Assembly (NCBI GenBank): GCA_003999685.1 | Contig: CP021221.1 | Span: 3,224,001-3,288,000, forward strand | DNA length: 64,000 nt | Direction: 5' to 3' | Source of the DNA: Taiwanofungus camphoratus | Taxonomy: Eukaryota > Basidiomycota > Agaricomycetes > Polyporales > Taiwanofungaceae | Shown here: positions 34,254-48,379 of the stretch, piece by piece | Layout: every line of letters begins with the position of its first letter | How positions within the stretch are numbered: the stretch's first letter is position 1 | Made by a program: the position numbers and the translations under genes | Notes under the pieces: model-generated | Told to the model about the DNA's origin: nothing | What the model saw: only the letters and a program-made list of their open reading frames with translations | The model's database searches: none

Positions 34254-35280
34254 CCTCAACGCCTGCTGCTCGATCGCGGTCCGCGGCCCGCGCTTCTCGA
34301 AGAGATTCGCAAGCGCGCCCGCGAGCACGGAGTATGATCGCCGCGTTCGCTTGCACAGCCACGCCTGGTGCGTCTGCGCGGCCGTCGAGAGGCACGGGCC
34401 GCGGCCTCCTCGGCGTCGTCAGGGAAGGGAGAGTCCGGGGAAGGGGACGCGGAATGGAGAACGGTGTGGCGGAGGAGCGAGCGCGAGCGGGTGGAGCTGG
34501 CGCGCCGCGGCCTGGGCTCGGGGGGAGTGCGTTGAGGACGAATTTGTAGAGGACGACGAACGAGCCCGGGGTCAGGGGCACGAGGGTGGTGGTGAGATGA
34601 CGAGGCAACATGGATGATAAACGGGGGCGCACCGAGCACGGCTGCGAGTCTGAACGACTCGGGCCCGAACGCTGCATGCTGTATGAGCGCAAGGCACGTC
34701 TCGGTCAGTACAGCGGACGGAGAGACGTCGTGAGAGAGGTGGATCGGAACGATCCACCGGTCGCTCACTCTGCCTGCCGGGAGAGCGAAATGACGTAGCC
34801 CGTCTTAGCTGACGGGCTCTCTCGGCAGATCCGCGCTGTGTGCTATCGCTGTGTGCACACATGGGGACACTCACCTCGGCAGGTCGTCGATTCTGGTCAC
34901 GCGCAGGATCAGATTGACACCCGAGGGGATAGCGAACGCCAAGCCACCCGCCCCTGGCGTTTGACAGCGCAAAGGCGTCAAGATTCGCGACGCTGGAAAA
35001 GGCTGGGGGACGTACCGAGGCCGCCCCTTCCGCCATGCTCGAGACACTCCCACTGGTCCTGCAGCTCTTCGACGGGCCGCTCGCCGCTGTCGCGCCAGAC
35101 GATCTTGCGGGCCTCGCGGAGGCGCTCCCCTTAGTTTGCGAGTGCGACGGAATTGTCGAACGAGGCCATGGCGCGCTTGGGGGCGAATTCGAGGAAGGAG
35201 GGCGTGCGCGACAGGCCGGGTGCCTGGTCCGAGTCCGGGGAAAGCGGAGAAAGAGGCGTGGTGGCGTTGCGGGGAGCCAT
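34254..35280 (-). pseudogene. TMEM135-like relic, unit 4
   Basis: Same as unit 2, displaced by 19200 bp. Confidence 0.7.
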
Positions 35281-35861
35281 GGCGCGCTTGGGGAGTCGGT
35301 TGCGGCTGGACAGGGGGAGCGCGAAGAGCAAGAGCGCCTGCAGCTGCGTGACGTCTGGTTGGCTTGGAGCGCGACTAGTGATGTGGGGGAACTCACCTGG
35401 GCGTGGCTGCAGCCTCTCTCGAGCCAGCGCGGGGACAAGGATGGTTGCCGGAGACGGAGCCAGACACGAGGCGTACAATATGAGAGGTGGCGTCAGTGTT
35501 GCTGAGATTGTCGAGATAAGCGACCAACAAGCGCTGGGTGCGTTGGCTGAGAGGAACGACGATGCTGGAGACGAAACACCGAGAACGCTGCGGTCGCGCT
35601 CGTTCAGTGTGAATTTCCCCGTCTTGCGACTCTGTCCTCCTGAGCACTCTGCACACACGGCAAGGCTTCCACCCGCTCTAAGGCCGTCTGCGGCGGGGGA
35701 GCGTGTTTCCCGCGTGCCTATCGACAGCTGCAGGCCTGACCACGACGAGAATAGCGGCGTCTGACAGCGAATCACACTCGGATCGTCGACGAACGTGCCT
35801 GCCGTCCGCCCCGCCGAAGCCCTCCTTGCGCGTTTCTCACTGATGTGACCTGACACGAGCC

Positions 35862-37155
35862 ATGTCGAAGCAACAGAGCCAGCTCCTCCCCGACGCTTAT
35901 AGCCGCTGCAGGAGCGCGAGGGGCATCAAGACTCTCGGTGCGTACCCTGCTCTGATCTGGACGAGGCGCACGCTCTGCGGCAAGATGTCGAGCCTCTTTC
36001 TCATCTGCGTGTCGTTCTACGTCTTTTGCGCGTACGTGACGCTGGTCGCGTCCAAGCCCGACTCGCGCTCTGGCAGGCAGCAGCCCACGACGTCGGGCGG
36101 GTTCGCTCTGCCGGAGAGCGCACACAGCTGGGCGATGTACACGCCGTACTATCCGCTGGACGACTACGTGCCTCCGCCACAGGACTGCGAGATTGTCCAG
36201 GTGAGCGTCGTGTGCGGTCTGCGTCGATCGATCGCGATCGTCCGCGGTGCAGAGTCGTGGTCCGCGGACGTATCGGGGCATTCCCCCTTGCATTTCATAT
36301 TGACGATCGCCGGTCATGTCACAGGTCAACATCGTACGTCATACGCTATCTCGTAGATACATCGCATCGACTGAGGCTTCCGCCAGCTGCAAAGACACGG
36401 CGCCCGGTACCCGACGAAATCGGCCAGCAAGGCGATCAAGAAGGCGCTGAAGAAGCTGCAGGGCGCAAAGAAGTTTACGGACCCCCAGATGTATTTCCTC
36501 CACAACTTCACCTACTCGCTGGGCAAGGACGACCTGGTGCCGTTCGGAGCTGCAGAGTGAGCGTGGTCCTGCTACGATCGGGCGGTGGACTGACAGAGGC
36601 CACATAGGTCGTATGAGGCCGGCGAGCAGGCGTTCTGGCGGTACTCGGATCTGATGAGCGAGGACAAGCTGCCGTTCGTGCGGGCTTCGAGCAAACAGCG
36701 GGTGGTGGATTCGGCGACGAACTGGACAGCAGGTATGTTGACGTCGTCAAGTTGATGGCCCGACTCACGTCGTAGGAAGGATTCGCGGTGGCCAGCCACC
36801 AGCAATACGCGCCGGTCCTGTCGGTCATCCTGTCGGAAAGCGTAGGTCGGTCTCGCGCCATCTCACACACAGCCGGCACTCACGCACGCATAGGCCAACG
36901 ACACCCTGGACGACGCGAACTGCCCGAACGCCGGGTCAGCGGACGCACAGGACGCGGCGTGGCAGGCGGTGTACGCGCCGAACATCACCGCGGCGCTCAA
37001 CGCGTACGCACCGGGGGCGGACCTGGACGACGACGACACGGGGAGCCTGATGAGCCTGTGCCCGTTCGAGACGGTGGCCAAGATGGGACGGGAGCGGGTT
37101 CTGCGGGCTGTTCGAGCAGCTGGGGGCGTTCGCTGGGTACGAGTACGCGGGCGAT
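35862..37155 (+). pseudogene. Phytase relic, unit 4
   Basis: Identical by eye to the unit 2 relic, displaced by 19200 bp. The microexon is at 36325-36333. Confidence 0.88.
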
Positions 37156-37616
37156 GGAGGTGGAGGTGGAGTGGGGTGTTGAGGGGGCGTGTGATGCTTA
37201 CGTTTTGAAGAGAGGATTGGTGTGCATGGAGGTTAGGGTCAAAAACAGGTAAGTTCACGACGGTTTTTGGCTATGTCCACTGACATGGCTTCCCCTCCCC
37301 GCAGGGACACTCCGTTTTTATCATTTCCAGGGGGGCACAGAAGATGTCCCCCCTGGTAGAGCTAAATAAAGATGCAAGTCCTCGACGGTTTCAGACTCCG
37401 TGGACTTGCATGACTTCCCCTCCCCGCTGACCCGGGGCATAGATGACGTGGCCCCCCCGGTAAGTCCAGATCCATTCTGGCCTTTATTCACTTACGCGGC
37501 TTCCCCTTCCCGCAGGAACACTCCAATTCACGCCGCAAAAGATCTGCCCTGGCCGCTGTCCCCATCTCAAAGGGATGAGCATCGTCGAAACCCTAATCTA
37601 GGGTTTATCGCTCTCA

Positions 37617-38777
37617 GCGGAACGCCTTCTGGAGGTCCCGTAAGTACTCCCAGCGACGACCGAGCACTGCTCTAACTCACCGTTAGCGCGCTTTCCACAA
37701 CAATCGAGATCGGAATGACTCACCCTCCCGGTAGTTGATGCACCGCAGGCCTTGTCTTCAACGGTTGCGACGCAGGACAGGCCCAGATTGGTACGTGCTT
37801 CCCTCTTCGTCCGCTTGTTTCTTGCGGTGGAACGTCGTTTGAAGGTTTTGTAAGTACTGCGCGCGCACAATGATCCAGATCAAAATCACTCACCAGGTGG
37901 TTTCAGATAGCTGATATCCCACCACAGGCCTTGTTTTCCACGGCATACGGGCACACCATACTCGATATACCACGGTGGGTAGTACGGCACGAGCAGCCTG
38001 TCAATTTGGATGACACCGCCTGTGCCCCCACCAGTCGTAGACCGTCCCCACGAGAGCACGCTGACCACAGTGCCTTCCTCACTTTCGAGCTCCCGGAAGA
38101 TAATATTGCCGTAGATCGACTCTGAGGTATGTAGCATCGAGTACGACAGGGAGTCGTTGATGGCTAGGGGTTGGTTGTTGTACAGTACATCCTCCACACC
38201 CGCGAGTGGATTCTGTGCTGCTGGGGTCGGCGTCAGAGGTGTTGGTTGATGATTGCACGTAAACGCTCTTCGTCGGCATATAGCGCCGTCAAATTAACCT
38301 GTTTGAATGCACCGTCCATTGGGCACAGAAGTGTCCACCCACCGCCACCCAGGCCCATGTCCACCCACTGTGAACCCTCGGGCGGCACAGTATCATTCAG
38401 CACCCAATCAAGCCCAGCCTTCATCGTCATCGTCGCCATGGTTGTACCCTTCGCGGCTCTGATGAGCTTGCTGACAGTGAGTTGCGCGGAGCATGGGAGA
38501 GAATCGTGCGTGCTGCCCCTCCAGTTTGAAACGCCATACGCCGTTGATAACCCAGTCTTAGGTTAGCGTTCTCCATGACGCAGCGGACGTCCAGGAACAT
38601 AAAGTCCTGGCTCGCACCGTCATTAGCCCACTCGACGCGAAGATCGTGATCGAAATGACTTACCCCCCTCCTTCAAAATTCCTCCTCCTGACCTTGCGCA
38701 TGTATGGCAAGCACGCCGCACACCTAGATGTACGTTAATAAAGGTAAACCAATGACATATTTATTTCTAATGCTTAC
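37617..38777 (-). pseudogene. Decayed unknown coding region, units 4/5
   Basis: Same content as at 8817-9977, displaced by 28800 bp. Confidence 0.5.
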
Positions 38778-41700
38778 CTCTCGTGGGCAACCGAGCGAGA
38801 TCAACCTGCATGACGTCAATGTGCGCGCCCTATCAACCACGATCATCGCCAACGCAGATCAACGTCGTGAACGACCAGAGCTTGAAGCTCGCAACGACCG
38901 TTGCGCGCGCGCTCGCAGATGCGCTTCCCGGGGACCGAGATGCCCCTTGGATCTTCAAGACGGCCTCCTGCCCCCTGCTCGCGGGACGTCGATATGTATA
39001 CATATTGCGATCCCGGCCTTGCGTTTGGCCCATATCGTGGTCAGATGATAGTGTACCTTCAGCAACTTCATAGACAACAGAGGTCGAAGCTCGCAACGAC
39101 CATTGCGCTCGCAGGTGCACTTCCCGGGGACCGAGATGCCCTTTGAATCTTCTAGACGGCCTTCTGCCCCCTGCTCGCGGGACGTCGATATGTATATATA
39201 TTGCCATCCCGGCCTCGCTTTTCGCCCATATCATGGTCAGATGCTAGTGTACGTTCAGCACCTTTATAGACAACGAGAAGCTCGAAACTCACAACCGTCG
39301 TCCTGCCTGCAGATGCCCTTTCGATCTTCAACATAGCCTCCTGCCCCTGCTCGCGGGACGTCGATATCTCGATTCTGCGTTGCCTCGATTAGAACGGTTG
39401 GACAGGACGATCGAGTTCCCGTTGCCAAATGAGACGGCCCGCGCCTGCATCCTTGAAATACACGCGCGAAAGATGTCTGTCTCCCTCAATGTTAACTACG
39501 AGGAGCTTGCTCGATGTCCTTGTCGATGTGCGCATTGAGAATGAACGTCTAGACGAAACACATACAAAACGAATATAGACGTTGCGACAGTGGCCTCGCT
39601 TTCGGCCCACATTGTGATGGTTCCCCCTCTCCGCAAGAATACTCCGTTCGAGTCCAATCCAGGCCACGAGAGATTGAGAGCGCATGCCTTTGCCAGGTTT
39701 GCGTGCAAACACGGTTGACCCTGATCTTGACCCCTACCTCCTACCCTCCTCTGCCTCCGCGGTGTGCACTGCGCTCGCAGTCGCGGCGCTGCGGCGGAAC
39801 CTCATAGCGCACGCGGCCGTGGACGTAGAGATTGTCATTAGGGGATCACGCGCAAAGATGGCAGAGCAGCTGGAGCAGATACTGGCTCTGCGTGCTGCGA
39901 ACATGACCGTGCGCAAGCTGCTGTGAAGAGATGTCGGCCGTGGGGGCGGGATGGACAGTGCGAGAAGCACGAGTGGTTGATGCACGCTGGTCTGGTCTGT
40001 TCGTCGCTCTCGCTTTTCGCAGCGAAATGTCTTTTCAAGGCCCCATAAGTACTCCCAGCAGTGTGCCTCTACGTTTTCGATGACCCCTGCTCTAAATCAC
40101 CGTTAGCACACTTTCCGCAGTGAGAGATCAAAACCACTCACCCTCCCAGTACGTGGTTCAACATAGCCTTTTGCCCCTGCTCGCGGGACGTCGATATGTA
40201 TAGACATTGCAATAATGACCTTACTTTCGGTCCGTGTCGTGTTCTTCTATAGCCACAGACTATAGCATTTCCGACTGGCATTACGAAGGCATAGCAGAGA
40301 CGTGACGACGTCGGACTGCGACACCCTCTTATACCTTTATAATTATGCCGTTGCGCAATGGTTGCTACGAGTGACTTGACCGAACATTCCATCATATGTT
40401 GCATAACGTACATAATGTATAGCCATTGTAAACTGTTTTTACGTCTGATCAAATCATTCATATATGAAGCGTGAACATTTCCGCCACCGGTTCTCGTGTG
40501 AATTTGGTTACTCTGGCGGTTTCGGCGGCGTCACCGTGTGACCGAGTCCATGATACTACCGACCCGACCGTTATCTTATCTGCAAGCAGTTCCGTCTCGA
40601 AACATGAGATGGAGCTGCAGACAATACTTATGTCTGAGAAAGAGTGTAAATGGCTGTCTGAGAGTGTGCAGAGTGTCGGCCCACAACCAAACTGACATCA
40701 TGTTTAAGAAGGTAGTTCGTAGCAATTGCTTGTGAGCACAGGAGGTCGATTGGCCGACCTTTGATTGAGCTTTCTCGCTGCGCAAAGCTCAATCCTCGGG
40801 TCTCAAATTTCTGTATACCAATTGCAATGTAGATGAAACTGTCTATTAAATTACATGTGCCCCCATTTGCAGTGTGCTACAATATACTGACTGACTTGAA
40901 GCCGTGTGCATGCCTTCGACCTAATTTCGAGCACAAAACAACAGAATGCTGATGCAGCACTCGAAATTGGATCGACGCTCGTTCGTTCGCACTCTCTGGG
41001 ACAATCTAATCAGCAACGATCCCAGATAGGTCACATCTGGGAGTCTCTCGTCCGTTTCGCCGTGATTCCGAGTCCACAACCATATCCTAGGGTGAGGATT
41101 TTTTTATTACAGATATGCGAGTCTGAGGACAATATCTACGCAATCGAGGTAAGTGCGCATACCTTTCCGCTGCATGAAACTGTGCTAATCTGTTCAATTT
41201 TGTCTTTTGCCTTTTTCCGCGGAGCTGCGCTCCTGTCCTTACAATACTAGGTATTACGGCCTCCCCGTTCCGTCATGGCTACAGCAGGGAGCTCCCTATC
41301 CATTAACGCAAATTGAGATGAAATTGTGTACCCACTGACTGTCTGTATTCCCGACACATTATTCCTTCACAAGCCCGTCATCTGCATGTACTCGTCATTA
41401 CTGCCATCAAGATTCCATGTTGCAGGTAAATTTACCCAGCCGCGTCGTTTCGTATTTTCGAAATACGAACTTTCGCGAGTAATAGCCGCCGCTGAGGTAC
41501 GCGAAGGTTCGCGCGCGCAACGCTACGTTGCTTTCTCAGAGTGTCTCATCTATTCTTACCCTTCCGTAGAATCCTGCACCGCCAGCGGCACACCACGGTT
41601 CTCTGCGCTGCAACGGAAGGTTTGCCGTTGCAGACCTGGACGAAGTTTCCTGGCCGTCTCGTATCTGGGGACCTTCTCGATCCTGCACTCGTTCATTCGG

Positions 41701-43853
41701 GTCCTCGTCATCAAACTATCCCTGGGCCTGTTCAAAAGCCTACCAAGGTATCCCGCTGACTGCAGAATTCCGGCTCCCGAGTATTTCGTGCATAAATTCT
41801 AGCGGCTAGGTGCGCGTTACGCGAACAGAGGTACGTTACGATCACGGTTGCGACGTACGATATGTCCTGCTTACCGAACTGTTTTACTTTGATCCATCCT
41901 CTACAACCCTACACATCTACCGGTCTGAGCAGAATATGGTCAAGGCTATGCGGACGGGATTCGACTGTACGAGCGCAGACGTACCTTCCAGGTACGTGAT
42001 CTCTCGTCTCGCGGCGGTTCTCTTGCTCACTGTGGTGGGCATTCGCCGTTAGTCTTCGCAGGTACGATGTTCCTCCGTTTCAGCGGGAGGAGACATCTTC
42101 CGCTCGTTTCGCTTGTAGCGAAGGTTCGCTAGCGATTGCGCTTGGTCCGATCGAGTACGTACGTGTGATTTCCCGTCTCCCGTGCGTCCTTCCCCACCCC
42201 ATTCTCCGTTGCCCTTTCCGAGGCTGACGCGCTACGGAGATGCAGCGGCCACTTCCGCCCGTCTTCCCTGCAAGCGAGGACCCGAGCGTGGACAGCTCGT
42301 CGTCACCAGGGCACCGCGCCGCGTAGCCTCTAGCGGGATGACGAGAGCCGCGCAGGGACGCCGGGCGAGCGAATGCGAGATGGGCGGCGTTTCTCGTCTC
42401 TCGCCTCCGCGGGTATTCGTTTCGCCTGGTTGGATGGAGGATGGGGTCGGCGTACCGGGGCGGAGATGGAAGGAGGAGGATTGGGGTATAAAGCGGTGAG
42501 TGTTCTTGCCGTTCTCTTCTTCCGTCCCCTTTCCAGTCCGTCCTGTTTACCCTCCATTTTCTCCTCCCCCCGTCTCTTCCCCGCATCTCGATCAGGCTTA
42601 CCTCAATCATGCCAACACTCACCATGCTTCCATCATGGAGCACCTTCCACGCAGTTCACCGTCGATGAGGTAAGGAAGATACCTGTATTTCCGTCAATCT
42701 ATGTACTGACATGTCTGCTACCTACCTGCACCATGCTCCCCATTCGCGATGCGGCCGTGTCGCTTGACTGCGCTCACCACTCGTGAGCGTCCGAACGCGT
42801 TCATCGCGCGATCCTCACGGTAGCGAGGATGCCAGTGCCGTCGACTGCCCGCCTGACCACTCGCCCGACCGCTCACTCGATCGCTCGCCCTTCGCCTCGC
42901 TCTCGATCACTTTCTCCCTCCGCTTCACGCATCACGGAGCGTCAAGACCACAGGTACGTACCGGTTCGTCTGAGCCGGCCCGCCGCCGAACTCACCCTGC
43001 CGTTCCTCACATTCCAGACGTCGCGCTCGCCGCGTGAGCGGCTCCGTTGGCAGGGGGGCGGGCACAAAAGCACGGAGGAAGGCGGTGGTGGCAGTATCAT
43101 AGAAAGAAGTAGATTACCGTAGCGTAGCGTAGTTACCCTCTCGGTCGTGCACAGGTACGGCGGGTGGTGCGTTGCGGCACTCGCGCCGTGTTCGTTCTCG
43201 GCCAGCCAGCCGAGACCCAGTGGCGAGATTTGAGGGGGAAAGACGGGCATAGTGGATCCCGTCCGTCCCCCATTCCTCGAGCGCGCCGAGGCGCTCGCAG
43301 CTCGTACGGGGCGCAGCGTCGGTAGCTATGCGGCTTCGCCGAGGGAAACCGCACCAAGTCCGGGTCTACGCCGTTCGCAAGTGGGCAGGATAGTTGCTGC
43401 TGGCAACTGGCTTACTGCACGTGAAACGACGAGCAGGGACCAGCCGTGAGCAGCGTCGGTACCGCCAGGACGAGTGCCTCGAGAACGGCAGATGGCGGAC
43501 GTCAGACGCTGGGAGCAGGGTTCAGCGAGCCGGGAGCAAGGCTGGGATGACGTACCTAGCGGGACATCCAACCCACGGCTGCGTCACGCCGGGCGTTGAC
43601 ATCAAACGCCGTTCGTCATCGGCCTGCCAGAGAAGGCACGGGCGCTGACTGGCATTGCGCGCGGATAGTCTGCGCGCGACGCTGGAATTCGTCAGCGCGT
43701 GAGGCCGTGCGCCGTTTGCGAACGTGCTGCGTTTGAGACGGTTGCCAGTCGTGAGCCGTGGAAGGCTGGATGGGATGGGCCGTTGGCGGTATCGCGGCGC
43801 ACGGATCGGGGACAGTGGGCAGAGGGAAGGGGATACTGTCAGCACCGTCTCAC

Positions 43854-44880
43854 CCTCAACGCCTGCTGCTCGATCGCGGTCCGCGGCCCGCGCTTCTCGA
43901 AGAGATTCGCAAGCGCGCCCGCGAGCACGGAGTATGATCGCCGCGTTCGCTTGCACAGCCACGCCTGGTGCGTCTGCGCGGCCGTCGAGAGGCACGGGCC
44001 GCGGCCTCCTCGGCGTCGTCAGGGAAGGGAGAGTCCGGGGAAGGGGACGCGGAATGGAGAACGGTGTGGCGGAGGAGCGAGCGCGAGCGGGTGGAGCTGG
44101 CGCGCCGCGGCCTGGGCTCGGGGGGAGTGCGTTGAGGACGAATTTGTAGAGGACGACGAACGAGCCCGGGGTCAGGGGCACGAGGGTGGTGGTGAGATGA
44201 CGAGGCAACATGGATGATAAACGGGGGCGCACCGAGCACGGCTGCGAGTCTGAACGACTCGGGCCCGAACGCTGCATGCTGTATGAGCGCAAGGCACGTC
44301 TCGGTCAGTACAGCGGACGGAGAGACGTCGTGAGAGAGGTGGATCGGAACGATCCACCGGTCGCTCACTCTGCCTGCCGGGAGAGCGAAATGACGTAGCC
44401 CGTCTTAGCTGACGGGCTCTCTCGGCAGATCCGCGCTGTGTGCTATCGCTGTGTGCACACATGGGGACACTCACCTCGGCAGGTCGTCGATTCTGGTCAC
44501 GCGCAGGATCAGATTGACACCCGAGGGGATAGCGAACGCCAAGCCACCCGCCCCTGGCGTTTGACAGCGCAAAGGCGTCAAGATTCGCGACGCTGGAAAA
44601 GGCTGGGGGACGTACCGAGGCCGCCCCTTCCGCCATGCTCGAGACACTCCCACTGGTCCTGCAGCTCTTCGACGGGCCGCTCGCCGCTGTCGCGCCAGAC
44701 GATCTTGCGGGCCTCGCGGAGGCGCTCCCCTTAGTTTGCGAGTGCGACGGAATTGTCGAACGAGGCCATGGCGCGCTTGGGGGCGAATTCGAGGAAGGAG
44801 GGCGTGCGCGACAGGCCGGGTGCCTGGTCCGAGTCCGGGGAAAGCGGAGAAAGAGGCGTGGTGGCGTTGCGGGGAGCCAT
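43854..44880 (-). pseudogene. TMEM135-like relic, unit 5
   Basis: Same as unit 4, displaced by 9600 bp; the one-base differences of unit 5 all lie outside it. Confidence 0.7.
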
Positions 44881-45460
44881 GGCGCGCTTGGGGAGTCGGT
44901 TGCGGCTGGACAGGGGGAGCGCGAAGAGCAAGAGCGCCTGCAGCTGCGTGACGTCTGGTTGGCTTGGAGCGCGACTAGTGATGTGGGGGAACTCACCTGG
45001 GCGTGGCTGCAGCCTCTCTCGAGCCAGCGCGGGGACAAGGATGGTTGCCGGAGACGGAGCCAGACACGAGGCGTACAATATGAGAGGTGGCGTCAGTGTT
45101 GCTGAGATTGTCGAGATAAGCGACCAACAAGCGCTGGGTGCGTTGGCTGAGAGGAACGACGATGCTGGAGACGAAACACCGAGAACGCTGCGGTCGCGCT
45201 CGTTCAGTGTGAATTCCCCGTCTTGCGACTCTGTCCTCCTGAGCACTCTGCACACACGGCAAGGCTTCCACCCGCTCTAAAGGCCGTCTGCGGCGGGGGA
45301 GCGTGTTCCCGCGTGCCTATCGACAGCTGCAGGCCTGACCACGACGAGAATAGCGGCGTCTGACAGCGAATCACACTCGGATCGTCGACGAACGTGCCTG
45401 CCGTCCGCCCCGCCGAAGCCCTCCTTGCGCGTTTCTCACTGATGTGACCTGACACGAGCC

Positions 45461-46755
45461 ATGTCGAAGCAACAGAGCCAGCTCCTCCCCGACGCTTATA
45501 GCCGCTGCAGGAGCGCGAGGGGCATCAAGACTCTCGGTGCGTACCCTGCTCTGATCTGGACGAGGCGCACGCTCTGCGGCAAGATGTCGAGCCTCTTTCT
45601 CATCTGCGTGTCGTTCTACGTCTTTTGCGCGTACGTGACGCTGGTCGCGTCCAAGCCCGACTCGCGCTCTGGCAGGCAGCAGCCCACGACGTCGGGCGGG
45701 TTCGCTCTGCCGGAGAGCGCACACAGCTGGGCGATGTACACGCCGTACTATCCGCTGGACGACTACGTGCCTCCGCCACAGGACTGCGAGATTGTCCAGG
45801 TGAGCGTCGTGTGCGGTCTGCGTCGATCGATCGCGATCGTCCGCGGTGCAGAGTCGTGGTCCGCGGACGTATCGGGGCATTCCCCCTTGCATTTCATATT
45901 GACGATCGCCCGGTCATGTCACAGGTCAACATCGTACGTCATACGCTATCTCGTAGATACATCGCATCGACTGAGGCTTCCGCCAGCTGCAAAGACACGG
46001 CGCCCGGTACCCGACGAAATCGGCCAGCAAGGCGATCAAGAAGGCGCTGAAGAAGCTGCAGGGCGCAAAGAAGTTTACGGACCCCCAGATGTATTTCCTC
46101 CACAACTTCACCTACTCGCTGGGCAAGGACGACCTGGTGCCGTTCGGAGCTGCAGAGTGAGCGTGGTCCTGCTACGATCGGGCGGTGGACTGACAGAGGC
46201 CACATAGGTCGTATGAGGCCGGCGAGCAGGCGTTCTGGCGGTACTCGGATCTGATGAGCGAGGACAAGCTGCCGTTCGTGCGGGCTTCGAGCAAACAGCG
46301 GGTGGTGGATTCGGCGACGAACTGGACAGCAGGTATGTTGACGTCGTCAAGTTGATGGCCCGACTCACGTCGTAGGAAGGATTCGCGGTGGCCAGCCACC
46401 AGCAATACGCGCCGGTCCTGTCGGTCATCCTGTCGGAAAGCGTAGGTCGGTCTCGCGCCATCTCACACACAGCCGGCACTCACGCACGCATAGGCCAACG
46501 ACACCCTGGACGACGCGAACTGCCCGAACGCCGGGTCAGCGGACGCACAGGACGCGGCGTGGCAGGCGGTGTACGCGCCGAACATCACCGCGGCGCTCAA
46601 CGCGTACGCACCGGGGGCGGACCTGGACGACGACGACACGGGGAGCCTGATGAGCCTGTGCCCGTTCGAGACGGTGGCCAAGATGGGACGGGAGCGGGTT
46701 CTGCGGGCTGTTCGAGCAGCTGGGGGCGTTCGCTGGGTACGAGTACGCGGGCGAT
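45461..46755 (+). pseudogene. Phytase relic, unit 5
   Basis: One extra C near 45910 lies inside the first intron, so the spliced product is unchanged. It does fuse two reading frames into a longer unspliced ORF (45461-46207), which is not meaningful. The microexon is at 45925-45933. Confidence 0.88.
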
Positions 46756-47216
46756 GGAGGTGGAGGTGGAGTGGGGTGTTGAGGGGGCGTGTGATGCTTA
46801 CGTTTTGAAGAGAGGATTGGTGTGCATGGAGGTTAGGGTCAAAAACAGGTAAGTTCACGACGGTTTTTGGCTATGTCCACTGACATGGCTTCCCCTCCCC
46901 GCAGGGACACTCCGTTTTTATCATTTCCAGGGGGGCACAGAAGATGTCCCCCCTGGTAGAGCTAAATAAAGATGCAAGTCCTCGACGGTTTCAGACTCCG
47001 TGGACTTGCATGACTTCCCCTCCCCGCTGACCCGGGGCATAGATGACGTGGCCCCCCCGGTAAGTCCAGATCCATTCTGGCCTTTATTCACTTACGCGGC
47101 TTCCCCTTCCCGCAGGAACACTCCAATTCACGCCGCAAAAGATCTGCCCTGGCCGCTGTCCCCATCTCAAAGGGATGAGCATCGTCGAAACCCTAATCTA
47201 GGGTTTATCGCTCTCA

Positions 47217-48379
47217 GCGGAACGCCTTCTGGAGGTCCCGTAAGTACTCCCAGCGACGACCGAGCACTGCTCTAACTCACCGTTAGCGCGCTTTCCACAA
47301 CAATCGAGATCGGAATGACTCACCCTCCCGGTAGTTGATGCACCGCAGGCCTTGTCTTCAACGGTTGCGAACGCAGGACAGGCCCAGATTGGTACGTGCT
47401 TCCCTCTTCGTCCGCTTGTTTCTTGCGGTGGAACGTCGTTTGAAGGTTTTGTAAGTACTGCGCGCGCACAATGATCCAGATCAAAATCACTCACCAGGTG
47501 GTTTCAGATAGCTGATATCCCACCACAGGCCTTGTTTTCCACGGCATACGGGCACACCATACTCGATATACCACGGTGGGTAGTACGGCACGAGCAGCCT
47601 GTCAATTTGGATGACACCGCCTGTGCCCCCACCAGTCGTAGACCGTCCCCACGAGAGCACGCTGACCACAGTGCCTTCCTCACTTTCGAGCTCCCGGAAG
47701 ATAATATTGCCGTAGATCGACTCTGAGGTATGTAGCATCGAGTACGACAGGGAGTCGTTGATGGCTAGGGGTTGGTTGTTGTACAGTACATCCTCCACAC
47801 CCGCGAGTGGATTCTGTGCTGCTGGGGTCGGCGTCAGAGGTGTTGGTTGATGATTGCACGTAAACGCTCTTCGTCGGCATATAGCGCCGTCAAATTAACC
47901 TGTTTGAATGCACCGTCCATTGGGCACAGAAAGTGTCCACCCACCGCCACCCAGGCCCATGTCCACCCACTGTGAACCCTCGGGCGGCACAGTATCATTC
48001 AGCACCCAATCAAGCCCAGCCTTCATCGTCATCGTCGCCATGGTTGTACCCTTCGCGGCTCTGATGAGCTTGCTGACAGTGAGTTGCGCGGAGCATGGGA
48101 GAGAATCGTGCGTGCTGCCCCTCCAGTTTGAAACGCCATACGCCGTTGATAACCCAGTCTTAGGTTAGCGTTCTCCATGACGCAGCGGACGTCCAGGAAC
48201 ATAAAGTCCTGGCTCGCACCGTCATTAGCCCACTCGACGCGAAGATCGTGATCGAAATGACTTACCCCCCTCCTTCAAAATTCCTCCTCCTGACCTTGCG
48301 CATGTATGGCAAGCACGCCGCACACCTAGATGTACGTTAATAAAGGTAAACCAATGACATATTTATTTCTAATGCTTAC
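47217..48379 (-). pseudogene. Decayed unknown coding region, units 5/6
   Basis: Same content as the other copies apart from two one-base homopolymer differences, so this copy is 2 bp longer. Confidence 0.5.

Larger units (their letters stand above)
28792..38391. repeat. Array unit 4 (9600 bp)
   Basis: No difference from units 2 and 3 was seen by eye; all landmarks are displaced by exactly 9600 bp. Confidence 0.93.
38392..47993. repeat. Array unit 5 (9602 bp, six one-base differences)
   Basis: The first ~6.8 kb matches unit 4. Six one-base length changes then cluster between 45213 and 47932: one fewer T near 45214, one extra A near 45280, one fewer T near 45306, one extra C near 45910, one extra A near 47370 and one extra A near 47931. 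All fall in runs of two to five identical bases, and their net effect is the observed +2. Confidence 0.92.

Noticed and set aside
45461-46207. A longer 248-residue phytase-region ORF unique to unit 5
   Set aside because: It arises from a one-base homopolymer difference inside an intron and is not a new protein.
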